A stretch of 64,000 nucleotides of DNA from Dechloromonas sp. HYN0024 (GCF_003441615.1 NZ_CP031842.1:2126501-2190500); one strand, 5' to 3'. Positions 1 through 9,874 are shown, counted from the first letter of the stretch. Translations and numbers: made by a program. Notes: a model not told the origin generated them from the sequence alone.

Positions 1-48
1 ATTATTCTTGTTAGTGACATCAATTTTAGCTTGATATTTCATAATATA

Positions 49-1071
49 TTATCTCAAACGAATTCTATACAACCTATCATTTATCAAACCAAATAGTCGC
101 CGCGCAGCACGAACAGGAGCAGTTATTTTCCAACTTGTGGATTGGTATAATAAATCCAACTCAATCTCTCTCTGCCGCAACAAATCTTTTATCTTATCGT
201 TTTCAGCCACCGCAACAATTAATTCGGATTCTACAATCTCAATCAATTCATCAGGAGGCTTTTCCCTTGCCGACCAAGGATTGGAAGACTGATCCATTTC
301 TTCCGAAATATTGTATTTCGTTCCGCGAAATTTTTCGTGCCCGGGAGCTACTATTTCAACAGATCCTCCCATAACACAGCTCCCCAGAGTATTGTCAGAA
401 GCGGGCGCCTTGCGTATCACACACATGGAATTTACGAACTCGATTGAATTAATTTGTGACAACATACGCGAATCCATATTACATCCGTATTTATAAAATA
501 TGCCACTCAATATATCAACCTGGTTTTTATTTACGCCCCAATGCTCATAATTCACAACATCAACTAAGCGCTTAAAAAAGCTAATTGACGAGTATGGGTT
601 AAATAACCCTCCTTCAAATTTATCCCAATAGCTGCAATGCAAATCTTCCACAATGTAAACCCCACCTGAAGCCAAAAGTGGAAAAAAAACGCAAAACGAT
701 TTAATAATATCGCTCGATCGATGTGAACCATCATCAATAACGATATCGAACTCAGAAGAACAGAGCAATATTTTTCGATATGTCTCAATATCGTTAGCAT
801 CACCTATAACAACATTAATTCTTTTATCCGAATACAAAAGAAGAGAACAGTCACGATTAATGTCACATCCAATCAGCTGTAGGGCATTTCCAAAATATTT
901 ACTCCACAACTCTAAAGATCCACCATTTTGGATTCCTATTTCGAGCAATCGGATCCGATCTCCCCGAAATGATCTAAACAGTCTTTCATACGTTGAAAGG
1001 TATGATGACCACTTAAATGATAATTTCCCGCGGTGCAGTTCATACAGTCGCCGAAGATCTTGTTCAAACAT
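49..1071 (-). CDS. SAM-dependent methyltransferase with C-terminal coiled coil, last gene of the O-antigen operon
   Basis: Predicted class I SAM methyltransferase of 340 residues. The SAM-binding glycine loop LLEIGIQNGG is at residues 42-51, an acidic residue follows at Asp70, and FDIVIDDGSH (108-117) and GGVYIVEDLH (136-145) fit the later strands of the fold. The last 60 or so residues are charged and helical and end in an STSWKITAPVR stretch of the kind that follows glycosyltransferase domains in polysaccharide clusters. The start codon overlaps the 3' end of wzt by 8 bases, so the two are translationally coupled. In Wzm/Wzt systems a methyltransferase with a coiled coil (WbdD in E. coli O8/O9) caps the chain; by position and architecture this protein is a candidate for that role, but no kinase domain is present. 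Fold call is firm, substrate is inference. Confidence 0.8.
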   Translation of the reverse strand: MFEQDLRRLYELHRGKLSFKWSSYLSTYERLFRSFRGDRIRLLEIGIQNGGSLELWSKYFGNALQLIGCDINRDCSLLLYSDKRINVVIGDANDIETYRKILLCSSEFDIVIDDGSHRSSDIIKSFCVFFPLLASGGVYIVEDLHCSYWDKFEGGLFNPYSSISFFKRLVDVVNYEHWGVNKNQVDILSGIFYKYGCNMDSRMLSQINSIEFVNSMCVIRKAPASDNTLGSCVMGGSVEIVAPGHEKFRGTKYNISEEMDQSSNPWSAREKPPDELIEIVESELIVAVAENDKIKDLLRQREIELDLLYQSTSWKITAPVRAARRLFGLINDRLYRIRLR

Positions 1072-2428
1072 CTACCATCCTTAATTCGACCTTTTCAAAG
1101 GGCAATCCGACAAGACCATACCTAACTTTGGCTGAAGATATACTAATAATCAGTGCATCGTTTATCCAATGATGCTGAACATTATTATGTAACACTCCAT
1201 CTGCGACAGAAATCATCACAGTATAATCACCGTTTGGAAGCAATGGGAATTTAAATACGAATATTCCTTCAAAGACCGCTCCAGTATCTATCGATGTTTG
1301 CAACCCAGGGGAAGAATATATCGTATTCTCGCCAAATAGATCCTGTCCGAGACGATCCCGCACGAGGAAGCCAATAATCGGGTTTTCTAGTCTTTCATTC
1401 GCTTTTGCTCTCACGCTAAAACAAACAGTCTCACCCCCCTCTAACAACCGAACACCTCTATTATCAATACCTTTTAGGGAGACCGAAACGATTTCGGCTT
1501 TACCAGTCTTCCATCCCGTTAATGTGCGTGTATTATTTAAAACATTCGCCGGGAGTTTATTACTGCCTATTTGCTCGCCTCTCGAGTTAACATCTGGTGA
1601 AATATTACTCAATTCTTGCGCATCAACCTGGAGTCCTATGTCTATCAGTTTTGATTCTTCACCGTATATTTCTTGCAAAGTGTACTTTAAGTAACTTTCG
1701 GTTACATTTTTCGCAGAACCAAATTTCTCAACTCTACCTTTATTTATCCAAATACACGAATTGCAAAGATTTCGAACTGATGCAATATCGTGGCTAACAA
1801 AAATTAATGTACCGCTCTGTTGGAAAGAACGAATAAACCGCATGCACTTTTGTGTAAATATTGCATCACCAACTGCCAATGCCTCGTCGATTACTAATAT
1901 ATCTGCGTCAACATTAGCGACGACCGAAAAAGCCAGTCTGACCATCATCCCGCTGGAGTATGATTTTACCGGCTGATCGATAAACTCACCTATATCCGCA
2001 AAATCTGCAATCGCATTAAATCTCTGATCAACCTGATTTTTATTTAGACCAAACACTGCAGCATTCAAATAAACATTTTCTCTTCCAGTGAACTCTGGAT
2101 TAAACCCAGCTCCCAACTCTAGCAATGCCGCAATACGCCCTTGCGTGAAAACCTTTCCCGATGTTGGATTAAGTGTACCGCATATTATTTGTAGCAATGT
2201 CGACTTGCCGCTTCCGTTACGACCAATTATTCCGATTGTCTCGCCTTTATTCACACTGAATGAAATATCTTTTAGTGCCCAAAACTCTCTGAAATAGGTC
2301 CGCGGATGCCCACCTAACATTCTTTTCAGCCGAGGGAAAAAATATTGTCTCAGGCGATCTATAGGTTCATTATATATTTGATAACATTTGCTTATATCTT
2401 TAACTTTTATCGAGATCTCAGAGTACAT
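1064..2428 (-). CDS. wzt: O-antigen ABC transporter ATP-binding protein Wzt with C-terminal carbohydrate-binding-like domain
   Basis: ATPase of the polysaccharide ABC exporter, 454 residues from the ATG at 2428. A TTG six bases upstream is the other choice, but the GGAAGGG ribosome site lies 8 bases before the ATG and only 2 before the TTG. Walker A GRNGSGKST is at about residues 69-77, signature SYSSGMMVRL at 156-165 and Walker B ILVIDE at 177-182. The first 250 residues are the nucleotide-binding domain. The remaining 200 form a beta-rich extension like the Wzt C-terminal domain that recognises the modified chain end in O8/O9a-type systems. The start overlaps wzm by 11 bases. The length and extension argue for a chain-cap-dependent exporter rather than a short teichoic-acid-type TagH. 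Confidence 0.93.
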   Translation of the reverse strand: MYSEISIKVKDISKCYQIYNEPIDRLRQYFFPRLKRMLGGHPRTYFREFWALKDISFSVNKGETIGIIGRNGSGKSTLLQIICGTLNPTSGKVFTQGRIAALLELGAGFNPEFTGRENVYLNAAVFGLNKNQVDQRFNAIADFADIGEFIDQPVKSYSSGMMVRLAFSVVANVDADILVIDEALAVGDAIFTQKCMRFIRSFQQSGTLIFVSHDIASVRNLCNSCIWINKGRVEKFGSAKNVTESYLKYTLQEIYGEESKLIDIGLQVDAQELSNISPDVNSRGEQIGSNKLPANVLNNTRTLTGWKTGKAEIVSVSLKGIDNRGVRLLEGGETVCFSVRAKANERLENPIIGFLVRDRLGQDLFGENTIYSSPGLQTSIDTGAVFEGIFVFKFPLLPNGDYTVMISVADGVLHNNVQHHWINDALIISISSAKVRYGLVGLPFEKVELRMVDV

Positions 2429-3236
2429 CTGCAAAACCCTTCCTTGTCTTCTGAAACCATAAAAACCCCAACCATGAAACCACTACCGATGCAGCCCAAT
2501 ATAATATCAATACGTCCGCATCGGGGAACACTCCCCAATAGATTATGTCACGCACCATCTCAATCTCCGCAGTTAGGGGATTTATATATAAAAAATTTCT
2601 ATACCCCTCCGGCAATATATTCAATGGATAAAATATTGGACTTAAAAACATAAGTACTGTTGTTAACATGCCAATCATTTGTGAAACATCTCGAACATAC
2701 ACTCCGAGTGACGCCAAAAACCAACTAAAACCGAGAATAATCAATCCGAAAGGCAGGACAACTACAGGAATCAGCAACGAAGTGACATGAGGGACTCCAC
2801 ACAATGTAAAGTATGCGACAAACCACACGGCAAGACCAATTAATGCGTGATAAATTGATGAATACAATCCGACAAATGGCAAAATTTCTAAGGGGAAAAT
2901 TACTTTCTTTACGTAATTTGGATTCGAAAGAATGAGCATTGGCGCACGAGTTATACATTCAGCGAATAGGTTGTAAACGATCAAGCCAATAAAAAGAACC
3001 AGCGCAAACTCAATTTTCGATTCACTTACTCCTGTCCAGCGGGCCTTTAAAATTTCACTAAATACAAATGTGTAGACTATAAGCATGAAAACTGGATTGA
3101 AGAATGACCAAAGCAATCCTAAGATCGATCCACGGTATCGACCCAGGACCTCCCGCCAAGCAAATGTTTGAATAAGCTCTCTATTTCGCCATAGGGATGC
3201 CACCATTTCTCGAGGTGTTACTGAAAAGTCACGCAT
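2418..3236 (-). CDS. wzm: O-antigen ABC transporter permease Wzm
   Basis: Inner-membrane permease of 272 residues, ABC-2 type. About six hydrophobic helices are visible after an amphipathic N-terminus. The N-terminal block WREVLGRYRGSILGLLWSFF is typical of Wzm/TagG/KpsM-like polysaccharide exporters. It pairs with Wzt, encoded immediately downstream with an 11-base overlap, to move undecaprenyl-linked polymer to the periplasm. It begins one base after the rfbC1 stop codon, so rfbBAC1-wzm-wzt-methyltransferase reads as one operon. Confidence 0.93.
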   Translation of the reverse strand: MRDFSVTPREMVASLWRNRELIQTFAWREVLGRYRGSILGLLWSFFNPVFMLIVYTFVFSEILKARWTGVSESKIEFALVLFIGLIVYNLFAECITRAPMLILSNPNYVKKVIFPLEILPFVGLYSSIYHALIGLAVWFVAYFTLCGVPHVTSLLIPVVVLPFGLIILGFSWFLASLGVYVRDVSQMIGMLTTVLMFLSPIFYPLNILPEGYRNFLYINPLTAEIEMVRDIIYWGVFPDADVLILYWAASVVVSWLGFLWFQKTRKGFADVL

Positions 3237-3237
3237 T

Positions 3238-3783
3238 TTAATGTGGCTCTGTCATGGCAAAAGATGTTCCTTGCGCATCTTTTGTCGCAAGAATGGGGGC
3301 AATACACTGTGGCCACGCAACATCAAGAGTATGGTCACTCCAGAGAATGCAACGTTCATGCGCCTGCGAATAGTAGTCAGTCGTCTTGTAGAGAAATTCA
3401 GCAGTTTCCGAGAGCGTCAGGAAGCCATGTGCAAACCCGGCCGGAATCCATAGCTGTTTCTTATTCTCGCCACTAAGGACTTCCCCCACCCACTGCCCAT
3501 AAGTTGCGGAATTTTTCCGGATGTCGACCGCCACATCGAAGACTTCGCCTTGAATAACACGGACCAGCTTGCCCTGCGCCTTGGGTGGCAGTTGATAATG
3601 CAGACCACGCAGGACGTTCTTCGCACTCTTGGAGTGGTTGTCCTGGACGAAGGTGATCTCCTGCCCGACGGCTTCGTTAAATGCCTTCTGGTTGAAGCTT
3701 TCGAAGAAAAACCCGCGCTCATCACCGAATACTTTGGGTTCGATGATCAGAACATCGGAAATACGGGTCGGCGTCACTTTCAT
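3238..3783 (-). CDS. rfbC: dTDP-4-dehydrorhamnose 3,5-epimerase, copy 1
   Basis: Epimerises dTDP-4-keto-6-deoxyglucose at C3 and C5. 181 residues, the usual family length. LRGLHYQ at 58-64 contains the catalytic His62, and TTDYYS near 135-140 carries the active-site Tyr. The cupin pattern IPAGFAHGF is at 113-121. The start codon shares one base with the rfbA stop (TGATG). Residues 1-139 are identical to the second copy at 15954-16499; from residue 140 the two proteins diverge completely, so the last 42 residues have a different origin or have escaped gene conversion. No rfbD lies next to it. Confidence 0.95.
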   Translation of the reverse strand: MKVTPTRISDVLIIEPKVFGDERGFFFESFNQKAFNEAVGQEITFVQDNHSKSAKNVLRGLHYQLPPKAQGKLVRVIQGEVFDVAVDIRKNSATYGQWVGEVLSGENKKQLWIPAGFAHGFLTLSETAEFLYKTTDYYSQAHERCILWSDHTLDVAWPQCIAPILATKDAQGTSFAMTEPH

Positions 3784-4667
3784 CAGTAAACCTTTTCTTT
3801 CAGCAAGCTGAGCAGGTACTGACCGTAGCCGGTCTTGGCATAGCTTTGGGCCAGTTGCTCGAGCTTTTCATCATTGACCCATTTCTGGCGCCAGGCAATT
3901 TCTTCAGGGCATGCCACTTTCAGCCCCTGGCGCTTTTCGATGGTAGCAATGAACTGGCCTGCTTCGAGCAGGCTATCGTGGGTCCCGGTATCAAGCCAGG
4001 CGTAGCCACGGCCCATAATTTCGACATTGAGACTACCTTGTTCGAGGTAGAGACGATTGAGGTCTGTGATCTCAAGTTCGCCACGGGCTGAGGGCTTGAG
4101 GTTGCGGGCGAGGTCGACGACCTGATTGTCGTAGAAATAAAGCCCGGTTACGGCGTAGTTGGATTTCGGCTGCTTCGGCTTTTCTTCGAGGCTGAGTACC
4201 TTGCCATCAGGTGCAAAGTCGGCGACACCGTAACGCTCGGGGTCTTGCACGTGGTAGGCAAAGACCGTAGCCCCGGCGTCTCGTTGATCAGCGTTGCCAA
4301 GGATTTGATGGAAATCGTTACCGTAGAAAATGTTGTCGCCGAGCACCAATGCAGAAGGGCTATTGCCGACAAAATCAGCACCCAGGATGAATGCCTGGGC
4401 GAGACCATCCGGGCTGGGCTGGACGGTATATTGGAGATTGATGCCCCACTGGCTGCCATCGCCGAGCAGTTGCTCGAAGCGCGGGGTGTCCTGCGGGGTG
4501 GAGATGATCAGGATATCCCGGATGCCGGCCAGCATGAGCGTGGTCAGCGGATAGTAGATCATCGGCTTGTCGTAGATCGGCAGCAGTTGCTTGGAAACCG
4601 AGAGGGTAGCCGGGTAGAGACGGGTGCCGGAACCGCCGGCGAGGATGATGCCTTTGCGCTGACTCAT
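3783..4667 (-). CDS. rfbA: Glucose-1-phosphate thymidylyltransferase, copy 1
   Basis: Makes dTDP-glucose from glucose-1-phosphate and dTTP, first step of dTDP-6-deoxysugar synthesis. 294 residues, as usual for RmlA. The nucleotide-binding loop [11 protein letters not shown] is at 11-21, and the LGDNIFYG and [19 protein letters not shown] segments are family hallmarks. It overlaps rfbB by 4 bases upstream and rfbC by one base downstream. The protein differs from copy 2 only in the first few residues (MSQRK versus MTARK), and the DNA appears identical from 3783 to 4619. Confidence 0.96.
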   Translation of the reverse strand: MSQRKGIILAGGSGTRLYPATLSVSKQLLPIYDKPMIYYPLTTLMLAGIRDILIISTPQDTPRFEQLLGDGSQWGINLQYTVQPSPDGLAQAFILGADFVGNSPSALVLGDNIFYGNDFHQILGNADQRDAGATVFAYHVQDPERYGVADFAPDGKVLSLEEKPKQPKSNYAVTGLYFYDNQVVDLARNLKPSARGELEITDLNRLYLEQGSLNVEIMGRGYAWLDTGTHDSLLEAGQFIATIEKRQGLKVACPEEIAWRQKWVNDEKLEQLAQSYAKTGYGQYLLSLLKEKVY

Positions 4668-5731
4668 TTTGTGTCTCCGTACTGCTTGCCCACCCAGTTC
4701 TGATAGGCACCACTGGTCACATTCTGCACCCAGCCCTGATTATCGAGATACCACTGCACCGTCTTGCGAATACCCGTCTCGAACGTTTCAGCCGGCTTCC
4801 AGCCCAGTACGCGTTCAATCTTGCTGGCGTCGATAGCGTAGCGGCGGTCGTGGCCGGGGCGGTCGGTGACGTAGGTGATCTGGTCCTTGTACGATTTGCC
4901 GTCGGCGCGCGGGCTGAGTTCGTCGAGGATGGTGCAGAGCGTATGAACCACATCGAGATTAGGCTTCTCGTTCCAGCCGCCGACGTTGTACGTTTCGCCC
5001 AAACGCCCTGCTGCCAGAACACGGCGGATGGCGCTGCAGTGGTCCTTGACGTAGAGCCAGTCACGAATCTGCTGGCCGTCGCCATAGATGGGTAGCGGCT
5101 TACCGGCCAGTGCGTTGTGGATAACGAGCGGGATGAGCTTTTCCGGGAAGTGGTAGGGGCCGTAGTTGTTGGAGCAATTAGTGGTCAGCACCGGCAGGCC
5201 GTAGGTGTGGTGGTAGGCACGCACGAGATGGTCGCTGGCGGCCTTGCTGGCGGAATACGGGCTATTGGGTTCGTAGCGGTTGGTTTCGGCGAAGGCAGGG
5301 TCGTCCTTGGCCAGCGAACCATAGACTTCGTCGGTGGAGACGTGGAGGAAACGGAAATTAGTTTTGGCTGCAGCTTCCAGCTTTCCCCAGTAGGCGCGCA
5401 CCGCTTCGAGCAGGCGGAAGGTACCGACGATATTGGTCTGGATGAAGTCTTCGGGGCCGTGGATACTGCGGTCGACGTGGGATTCGGCGGCAAAATTGAT
5501 GACGGCACGCGGTTGGTGCTCGGCGAGTAGCTTGGCAACGAGATCGAAGTCGCCGATATCGCCCTTGACGAAAACGTGCCGGGAATCGCCATTCAGCGAA
5601 GCCAGGTTTTCCAGGTTGCCGGCGTAGGTCAGTGCATCGAGGTTAATAACCTTCTCTTCGGACTGAGCCAGCCAGTCAAGAACAAAATTGCTGCCGATAA
5701 AACCGGCACCGCCGGTAACGAGAATGGTCAT
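4664..5731 (-). CDS. rfbB: dTDP-glucose 4,6-dehydratase, copy 1
   Basis: Converts dTDP-glucose to dTDP-4-keto-6-deoxyglucose. Extended short-chain dehydrogenase of 355 residues: NAD-binding GGAGFIGSN at 7-15, STDE at 132-135 and catalytic Tyr159/Lys163 in the YSASK motif. The stop overlaps the rfbA start by 4 bases. The DNA from 4736 to the start codon appears identical to copy 2 at 17968-18963; identity stops exactly at the ATG, and upstream sequences are unrelated. The C-terminal 20 residues differ slightly between copies. Confidence 0.96.
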   Translation of the reverse strand: MTILVTGGAGFIGSNFVLDWLAQSEEKVINLDALTYAGNLENLASLNGDSRHVFVKGDIGDFDLVAKLLAEHQPRAVINFAAESHVDRSIHGPEDFIQTNIVGTFRLLEAVRAYWGKLEAAAKTNFRFLHVSTDEVYGSLAKDDPAFAETNRYEPNSPYSASKAASDHLVRAYHHTYGLPVLTTNCSNNYGPYHFPEKLIPLVIHNALAGKPLPIYGDGQQIRDWLYVKDHCSAIRRVLAAGRLGETYNVGGWNEKPNLDVVHTLCTILDELSPRADGKSYKDQITYVTDRPGHDRRYAIDASKIERVLGWKPAETFETGIRKTVQWYLDNQGWVQNVTSGAYQNWVGKQYGDTK

Positions 5732-5733
5732 TC

Positions 5734-6675
5734 TTAAATTTTCTTAAAGATCGCTGCTGCAATTAAACCGAGATCACCCAAAAATGTTTGTCTGTAAATG
5801 CCACAACGTTTTAGGTAAAAAATACGGGGAATCAGGCTCATATCTCGAGCCTGTTCAAATCGCTCGAGGATTTCCCGATTTTCTGGCGTGAGCTTTTGCC
5901 ACAAGGTGCGTAGTGCGGCGATATTTCCATCATTCCATTGACGGAAACACCCCTGGCCCAACATGATCAGGCGCTTCAACCGCGCGATCCAACTTAAATT
6001 TATGCCAATCATATTGTTATCGTGCTGACGGTAGCGCAGCGATGGTCTGCTATCGTAAAAGACCTGACCGCCACACCCCGTGACAACCAAATAGACCCAC
6101 CAATCATGAATAACCACCGGGATGCTTTGACCAGCCAGACAAAGAAGCTTACGAGTAGCTTGGTTAAAGACCATGGTGTTTCCACCAGCGATATTCTGCA
6201 TGAGCGCATTTGCGAAACTAGGAGGTTTCGCAAATAGGGGAGACAAACCTATTTCATTGTTATCTGCATCCACCAATCGCGTGCGAGTGCAGTAAAGAGC
6301 AGGGATATTTGGTGGCACCGCATTAAGCCAACGAACCGCACGCTCCAGCTTGTCAGCCTCCCAGATGTCATCCTGATCTGAGTAGGCGTAATAATCAGCA
6401 TCAATATCCGCTTTACAGGTTAGTGACAAAAAATTTGCGACAAAGCCTTCAGCAGGTCCTGAATGCACACTCAGACGCCCCGGTTGCCATTTGGCTTGGT
6501 AAGCAGCGAGAATTTCGTGGGTGTCGTCTTTTGAGCCGTCATCCGAAGCCCAAACTTCCCAATTTTCATGCGTTTGCCGCTCAAAAGAATCCAACTGTTC
6601 GGCCAAAAAATGCTGTCCATGCCAAGTGCAAAGCAAGATTGCAACGTTTTCAGTTGAACTAACGCTCAAAGACAA
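5734..6675 (-). CDS. Family 2 glycosyltransferase
   Basis: GT-A fold glycosyltransferase of about 313 residues, similar to rhamnosyltransferase-type O-antigen enzymes. [18 protein letters not shown] near 11-28 and [11 protein letters not shown] near 42-52 are the nucleotide-sugar binding strands. The DxD-type metal site is in SDQDD at about 99-103. No ATG is available. The TTG at 6675 is chosen because AAGGG sits 6 bases before it; a TTG at 6702 would add nine residues. It ends 2 bases before the rfbB1 start. Acceptor and donor cannot be read from the sequence. A run of nine G (minus strand) lies 94 bases upstream. Confidence 0.85.
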   Translation of the reverse strand: MSLSVSSTENVAILLCTWHGQHFLAEQLDSFERQTHENWEVWASDDGSKDDTHEILAAYQAKWQPGRLSVHSGPAEGFVANFLSLTCKADIDADYYAYSDQDDIWEADKLERAVRWLNAVPPNIPALYCTRTRLVDADNNEIGLSPLFAKPPSFANALMQNIAGGNTMVFNQATRKLLCLAGQSIPVVIHDWWVYLVVTGCGGQVFYDSRPSLRYRQHDNNMIGINLSWIARLKRLIMLGQGCFRQWNDGNIAALRTLWQKLTPENREILERFEQARDMSLIPRIFYLKRCGIYRQTFLGDLGLIAAAIFKKI

Positions 6676-6768
6676 AATTTTCCCTTTTTCAAGACACTCC
6701 AAGCGCTTATGTTCAGAATGAGTCTAAATGCGAGAAATGGCATAGCCACCAATCTTTTAAGTGTACTA

Positions 6769-6777
6769 CCCCCCCCC
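6769..6777. repeat. Homopolymeric C9 tract upstream of a glycosyltransferase
   Basis: Nine consecutive C on the plus strand (G on the coding strand) in the 214-base intergenic gap between the glycosyltransferase ending at 5734 and the reductase ending at 6917. The rest of the gap is AT-rich and shows no ORF I can support. Position relative to a start or promoter fits a slippage-prone element, but nothing here proves variation. Confidence 0.6.
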
Positions 6778-6916
6778 TAACAGACAATATCGCAAAGGTC
6801 ATAGGGCTTCATGACGAATTTTTCGGGTTGGCGTTTGGAAGCCTGCTATTTCCCTATAGAACCATTAGTAAGATAGGAGGAGCCTCAATCCAAAAACATT
6901 GCAATGTCATTGAATG

Positions 6917-7882
6917 CTAGCCATGCGTATTCATGCAATCCACCACCCTCCGCAACCCTTCATCGACATCAACCCGGGGAGCCCAGCCAAGCAATTCCTG
7001 ATTTTTTCTAATGTCGATTTCCAGTGAATCACACAAGCGCTGGGCCATATCTCGCTTACCGATCAATCTGGCACCAAGCTTTAACCAACTCACCGGAACG
7101 GGAAATAACCGCGCGGGACGCCCTAAAGCCTTGGCCATTCGATTAAGTAATGCCGAGGTAGAAAGGCTTTCCGCATCGGAAACCAGAAACGTCTGGTTGG
7201 CCGCAGCGGGATGAGCCAAGCAGGTCACGACAAAATCGACCAGGTTGTCCAGTGCAACCAAGCTTCGCTTGTTCTGCGTCACTGAGCCGAGTGGTAGCGG
7301 AAAACCCCGATACAGCACCCGCATCATCGCCAGAAAATTAGCCTTCACGCCAGGGCCATAGACGAGAGGGGGACGAATGATGACCACCTCCATACCGGTC
7401 TCACGCGCCAGGGTACGCAAGCCCTCTTCCGCCTCCATTTTGGAGACCCCATACGAGTCAGCGGGATTGGGCATTTGGTCAGCGGAAAACGGCGATCCGA
7501 TTTGCGTCTGCTCGCCGTTTACCTTGATCGAGCTGAGAAAGATGAAACGCTTGACACCTGCGGCGGCGGCTTGCCTAGCCAGTTGCACGGTGCCGGCAAC
7601 ATTCACTCGACGGAACTCGGCCAAGGGGTCGGAGGAGACTTCATTCATCACGTGGACGCGCGCGGCGCAGTGCACGACCATACGGATACCGACCAGCGCT
7701 CCGGACCAGTCAAAATCGGCCGAGAGTTCACCAGAGACAAGCTCGACGTGTTCAAGCAAGGGGGGGCTGGCATCCAACTGTCTGGCAACCCCTCTGACAG
7801 AATGCTTGGCAACCAGAGCTGCGCAAACTGCGTTACCGACAAACCCCGTTGCACCAGTAACTAGGATACCGCCATTACTCAT
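6917..7882 (-). CDS. NAD-dependent sugar epimerase/4-reductase, WbpV-like
   Basis: Extended short-chain dehydrogenase of 321 residues starting at the ATG at 7882, which overlaps the upstream glycosyltransferase stop by 8 bases. TGATGFVG is at 9-16 and the catalytic pair Tyr144/Lys148 is in SYGVSK. The sequence most resembles the WbpV/WreQ group that reduces a UDP-4-keto-6-deoxy-HexNAc to UDP-QuiNAc or a related sugar, a group often found beside the initiating sugar-phosphate transferase. No such transferase (WbpL) is in the window. A GalE-type epimerase is the alternative. It could also serve as the missing 4-keto reductase for the dTDP sugars, which is speculation. Confidence 0.75.
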   Translation of the reverse strand: MSNGGILVTGATGFVGNAVCAALVAKHSVRGVARQLDASPPLLEHVELVSGELSADFDWSGALVGIRMVVHCAARVHVMNEVSSDPLAEFRRVNVAGTVQLARQAAAAGVKRFIFLSSIKVNGEQTQIGSPFSADQMPNPADSYGVSKMEAEEGLRTLARETGMEVVIIRPPLVYGPGVKANFLAMMRVLYRGFPLPLGSVTQNKRSLVALDNLVDFVVTCLAHPAAANQTFLVSDAESLSTSALLNRMAKALGRPARLFPVPVSWLKLGARLIGKRDMAQRLCDSLEIDIRKNQELLGWAPRVDVDEGLRRVVDCMNTHG

Positions 7883-8789
7883 CTGAGCCATCCCCGATGA
7901 CCGCAAGAAAGAAGCAAGCGGCCGCAAAGAAAAACTTATCAGAAGCCTTGCGCCGCGCCTTGAGGGAATTTAGCACCAGCCAAAGCATGCCCATTCGCCC
8001 AGGCTGACGCCACGGCATGCAGAATGGTTCGCTTGCCAACCCGGTCAGCCGAGCAATCAACCGTGCCTGTGACATCCACCACCCGCCGACCATTTTTCTG
8101 GCCCGAGCCTTGTATGCCTTCCACCCCGCATTAACACCAACCTGATTCAGTGCATGTTGGCGATAAGCCATTGAGGTGCGCGGATCAATGATCCATTGAT
8201 ATCCCTTGGCCCGAAAAAAGGCGTAAACAAACCAGTCGTGAAGAGTAACGCCACGGACCTGCGCAGCTTCAGCGAACAACAGCGCCTTAAATTGCTCAAG
8301 GGCAGAACGCTTGAGCACATAGGTACATCCCGGCCCTGCAGCTTCAAACAAAAAATCAAACTGTGTCTGTGACTGAGCCTTATCGACCAACAGCTCTCTG
8401 CCATCATCCCAAAATGCGACAACATTGCTTGAATATCCCGCAGCACCAGATTCGGAAAGCGCCTCAATGGCTCTACTCAGTTTGTCTGGATACCAGATGT
8501 CATCCTGATCAGCAAAAGCGATGGAATCAAATCCGCTGAAATCGACATCTCTAATCAGACGAAAAAAATTGGCTCCAGCGCCGCCAGATGGCGCAATTAT
8601 CGGCAGCAACACGATTCGCGAATCAGATGCTGCCAAGTTTCGCACAAGTGTCTCGCTACCATCATCAGAAGGATCCAGACTTACAAATAGCGAAAGGTCC
8701 ACAGACTCCTGCTTCAGGATCGAGTCGATCTGCTGATGGAGCCAGAGCTCACCGTTAAATGCAGCAAGCAGGACGGCTATTTTTTTCAT
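7875..8789 (-). CDS. Family 2 glycosyltransferase
   Basis: 304 residues from the ATG at 8789. IAVLLAAFNGELWLHQQ (4-20) is the N-terminal strand of a GT-A fold, and FADQDDIWY near 92-100 carries the metal-binding acidic cluster. SLDPSDDGSET near 37-47 corresponds to the usual SDDGS motif. It belongs to the same general group as the enzyme at 5734-6675 but is not a duplicate. Stop codon lies inside the next gene (ATGAGTAA overlap), so it is coupled to the WbpV-like reductase. Confidence 0.87.
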   Translation of the reverse strand: MKKIAVLLAAFNGELWLHQQIDSILKQESVDLSLFVSLDPSDDGSETLVRNLAASDSRIVLLPIIAPSGGAGANFFRLIRDVDFSGFDSIAFADQDDIWYPDKLSRAIEALSESGAAGYSSNVVAFWDDGRELLVDKAQSQTQFDFLFEAAGPGCTYVLKRSALEQFKALLFAEAAQVRGVTLHDWFVYAFFRAKGYQWIIDPRTSMAYRQHALNQVGVNAGWKAYKARARKMVGGWWMSQARLIARLTGLASEPFCMPWRQPGRMGMLWLVLNSLKARRKASDKFFFAAACFFLAVIGDGSDE

Positions 8790-8926
8790 GTACCTACCCA
8801 CCACCTACGCTATTTTCTGAACAGTCAAACTAGGGTATCAATCGATGCATTGATTAATCAAGGAAGTAGCTGCTATGCACCACGCCACTAAGAAGAAAAC
8901 CCACTACCAACGAACTCCAAAAATAG

Positions 8927-9874
8927 CTACATGTCTAGTGAACTGGAATTTTCAAAGTACTGGAGCACATCCTCAGCAAATAAAGAGACATTTTTCAATG
9001 AATCAGCCTCTTTAACCAACATTCGATCCAGCACTCGCGGCGCCGTTTCCAGAGCCCATTCGATGTCTTCGAACCCGTATGCCACCCCATATCGATCAGC
9101 CGGATCCGGATACCACGCATATTTATCGACACCGTGATCCGGTATGACCACAGATGCAGCACCACACAAAACCGCAAACGATGAGTATGCCGTATAGGTA
9201 TCGTATGAGATAAATGTCTTTACTCGCTTAAAGATCGCTGCCACCTCGGCATGCGATTTTCCATCGATCAAAACGGAATCCTCTAAATCATGAACTCGCG
9301 GCTTCCCTTTGCCTTTACGCAAACAATAGGCAGTCCCAAACCGCGCCGAAGAAGGCAAGGAATTTTGAAGATTATAATATTCGAACGGAAACGCCAAAAC
9401 ATTTAGTGGCCTCACAGATTTTTTGCAATCCGGATAACAAAAGTCCTGCGCAAAACTATTGAAATCAACGTGATATTCGCCAGAACCATAAAATACATGA
9501 CCCGTATGAAAACCCGGCCTGTGAAGTAACCAACGAACCACACACTTTGCTTTCAATGGATTACCAAACACCAATTCAGGATAGACAACGATCCACTCAT
9601 CCCCAAGCGGCAACTTCGGATTCTTATAAATCGGCGTTTCCCATCCCGCATGCGTTCTGAACGGGGTAATATAATTCCAAATTGACCTAGCCGCAATTTT
9701 AAATAACGGACCAATAAAATCATTGCCATAAACCGGACCGCCATTATAAAACCGGGTAATATAGGCCTTATATCCAAGCCCATTAAGCAACGCACACAAG
9801 CGATGCAAGACAATCCCCCCACCATTATCCGATCGATACGACGGGGCAAATATTAAAAATTTTTTATCCTTCAC
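8927..9874 (-). CDS. Putative glycosyltransferase, WavQ-like
   Basis: 315 residues beginning with a GTG that overlaps the flippase stop by 4 bases (GTGA). The N-terminus FLIFAPSYRSDNGGGIVLHR resembles glycosyltransferases of the GT-B fold that start with a glycine-rich acceptor loop. SYDTYTAYSSFAVLCGAASVV near 220-240 fits the donor-site helix of such enzymes, and the protein as a whole resembles the LPS core protein WavQ. Specificity unknown. The 137 bases downstream, up to the next start at 8789, show no gene. Confidence 0.65.
   Translation of the reverse strand: MKDKKFLIFAPSYRSDNGGGIVLHRLCALLNGLGYKAYITRFYNGGPVYGNDFIGPLFKIAARSIWNYITPFRTHAGWETPIYKNPKLPLGDEWIVVYPELVFGNPLKAKCVVRWLLHRPGFHTGHVFYGSGEYHVDFNSFAQDFCYPDCKKSVRPLNVLAFPFEYYNLQNSLPSSARFGTAYCLRKGKGKPRVHDLEDSVLIDGKSHAEVAAIFKRVKTFISYDTYTAYSSFAVLCGAASVVIPDHGVDKYAWYPDPADRYGVAYGFEDIEWALETAPRVLDRMLVKEADSLKNVSLFAEDVLQYFENSSSLDM

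Larger units (their letters stand above)
3380..5731. repeat. Direct repeat, left copy (rfbC-rfbA-rfbB)
   Basis: By line-by-line comparison 3380-4619 equals 16096-17335 (offset 12716) and 4736-5731 equals 17968-18963 (offset 13232). I saw no mismatch in the parts checked, and the encoded proteins agree. The stretch between the two blocks differs: here rfbB joins rfbA directly, in the right copy about 520 bases with two small genes intervene. Same orientation as the right copy. Confidence 0.9.
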
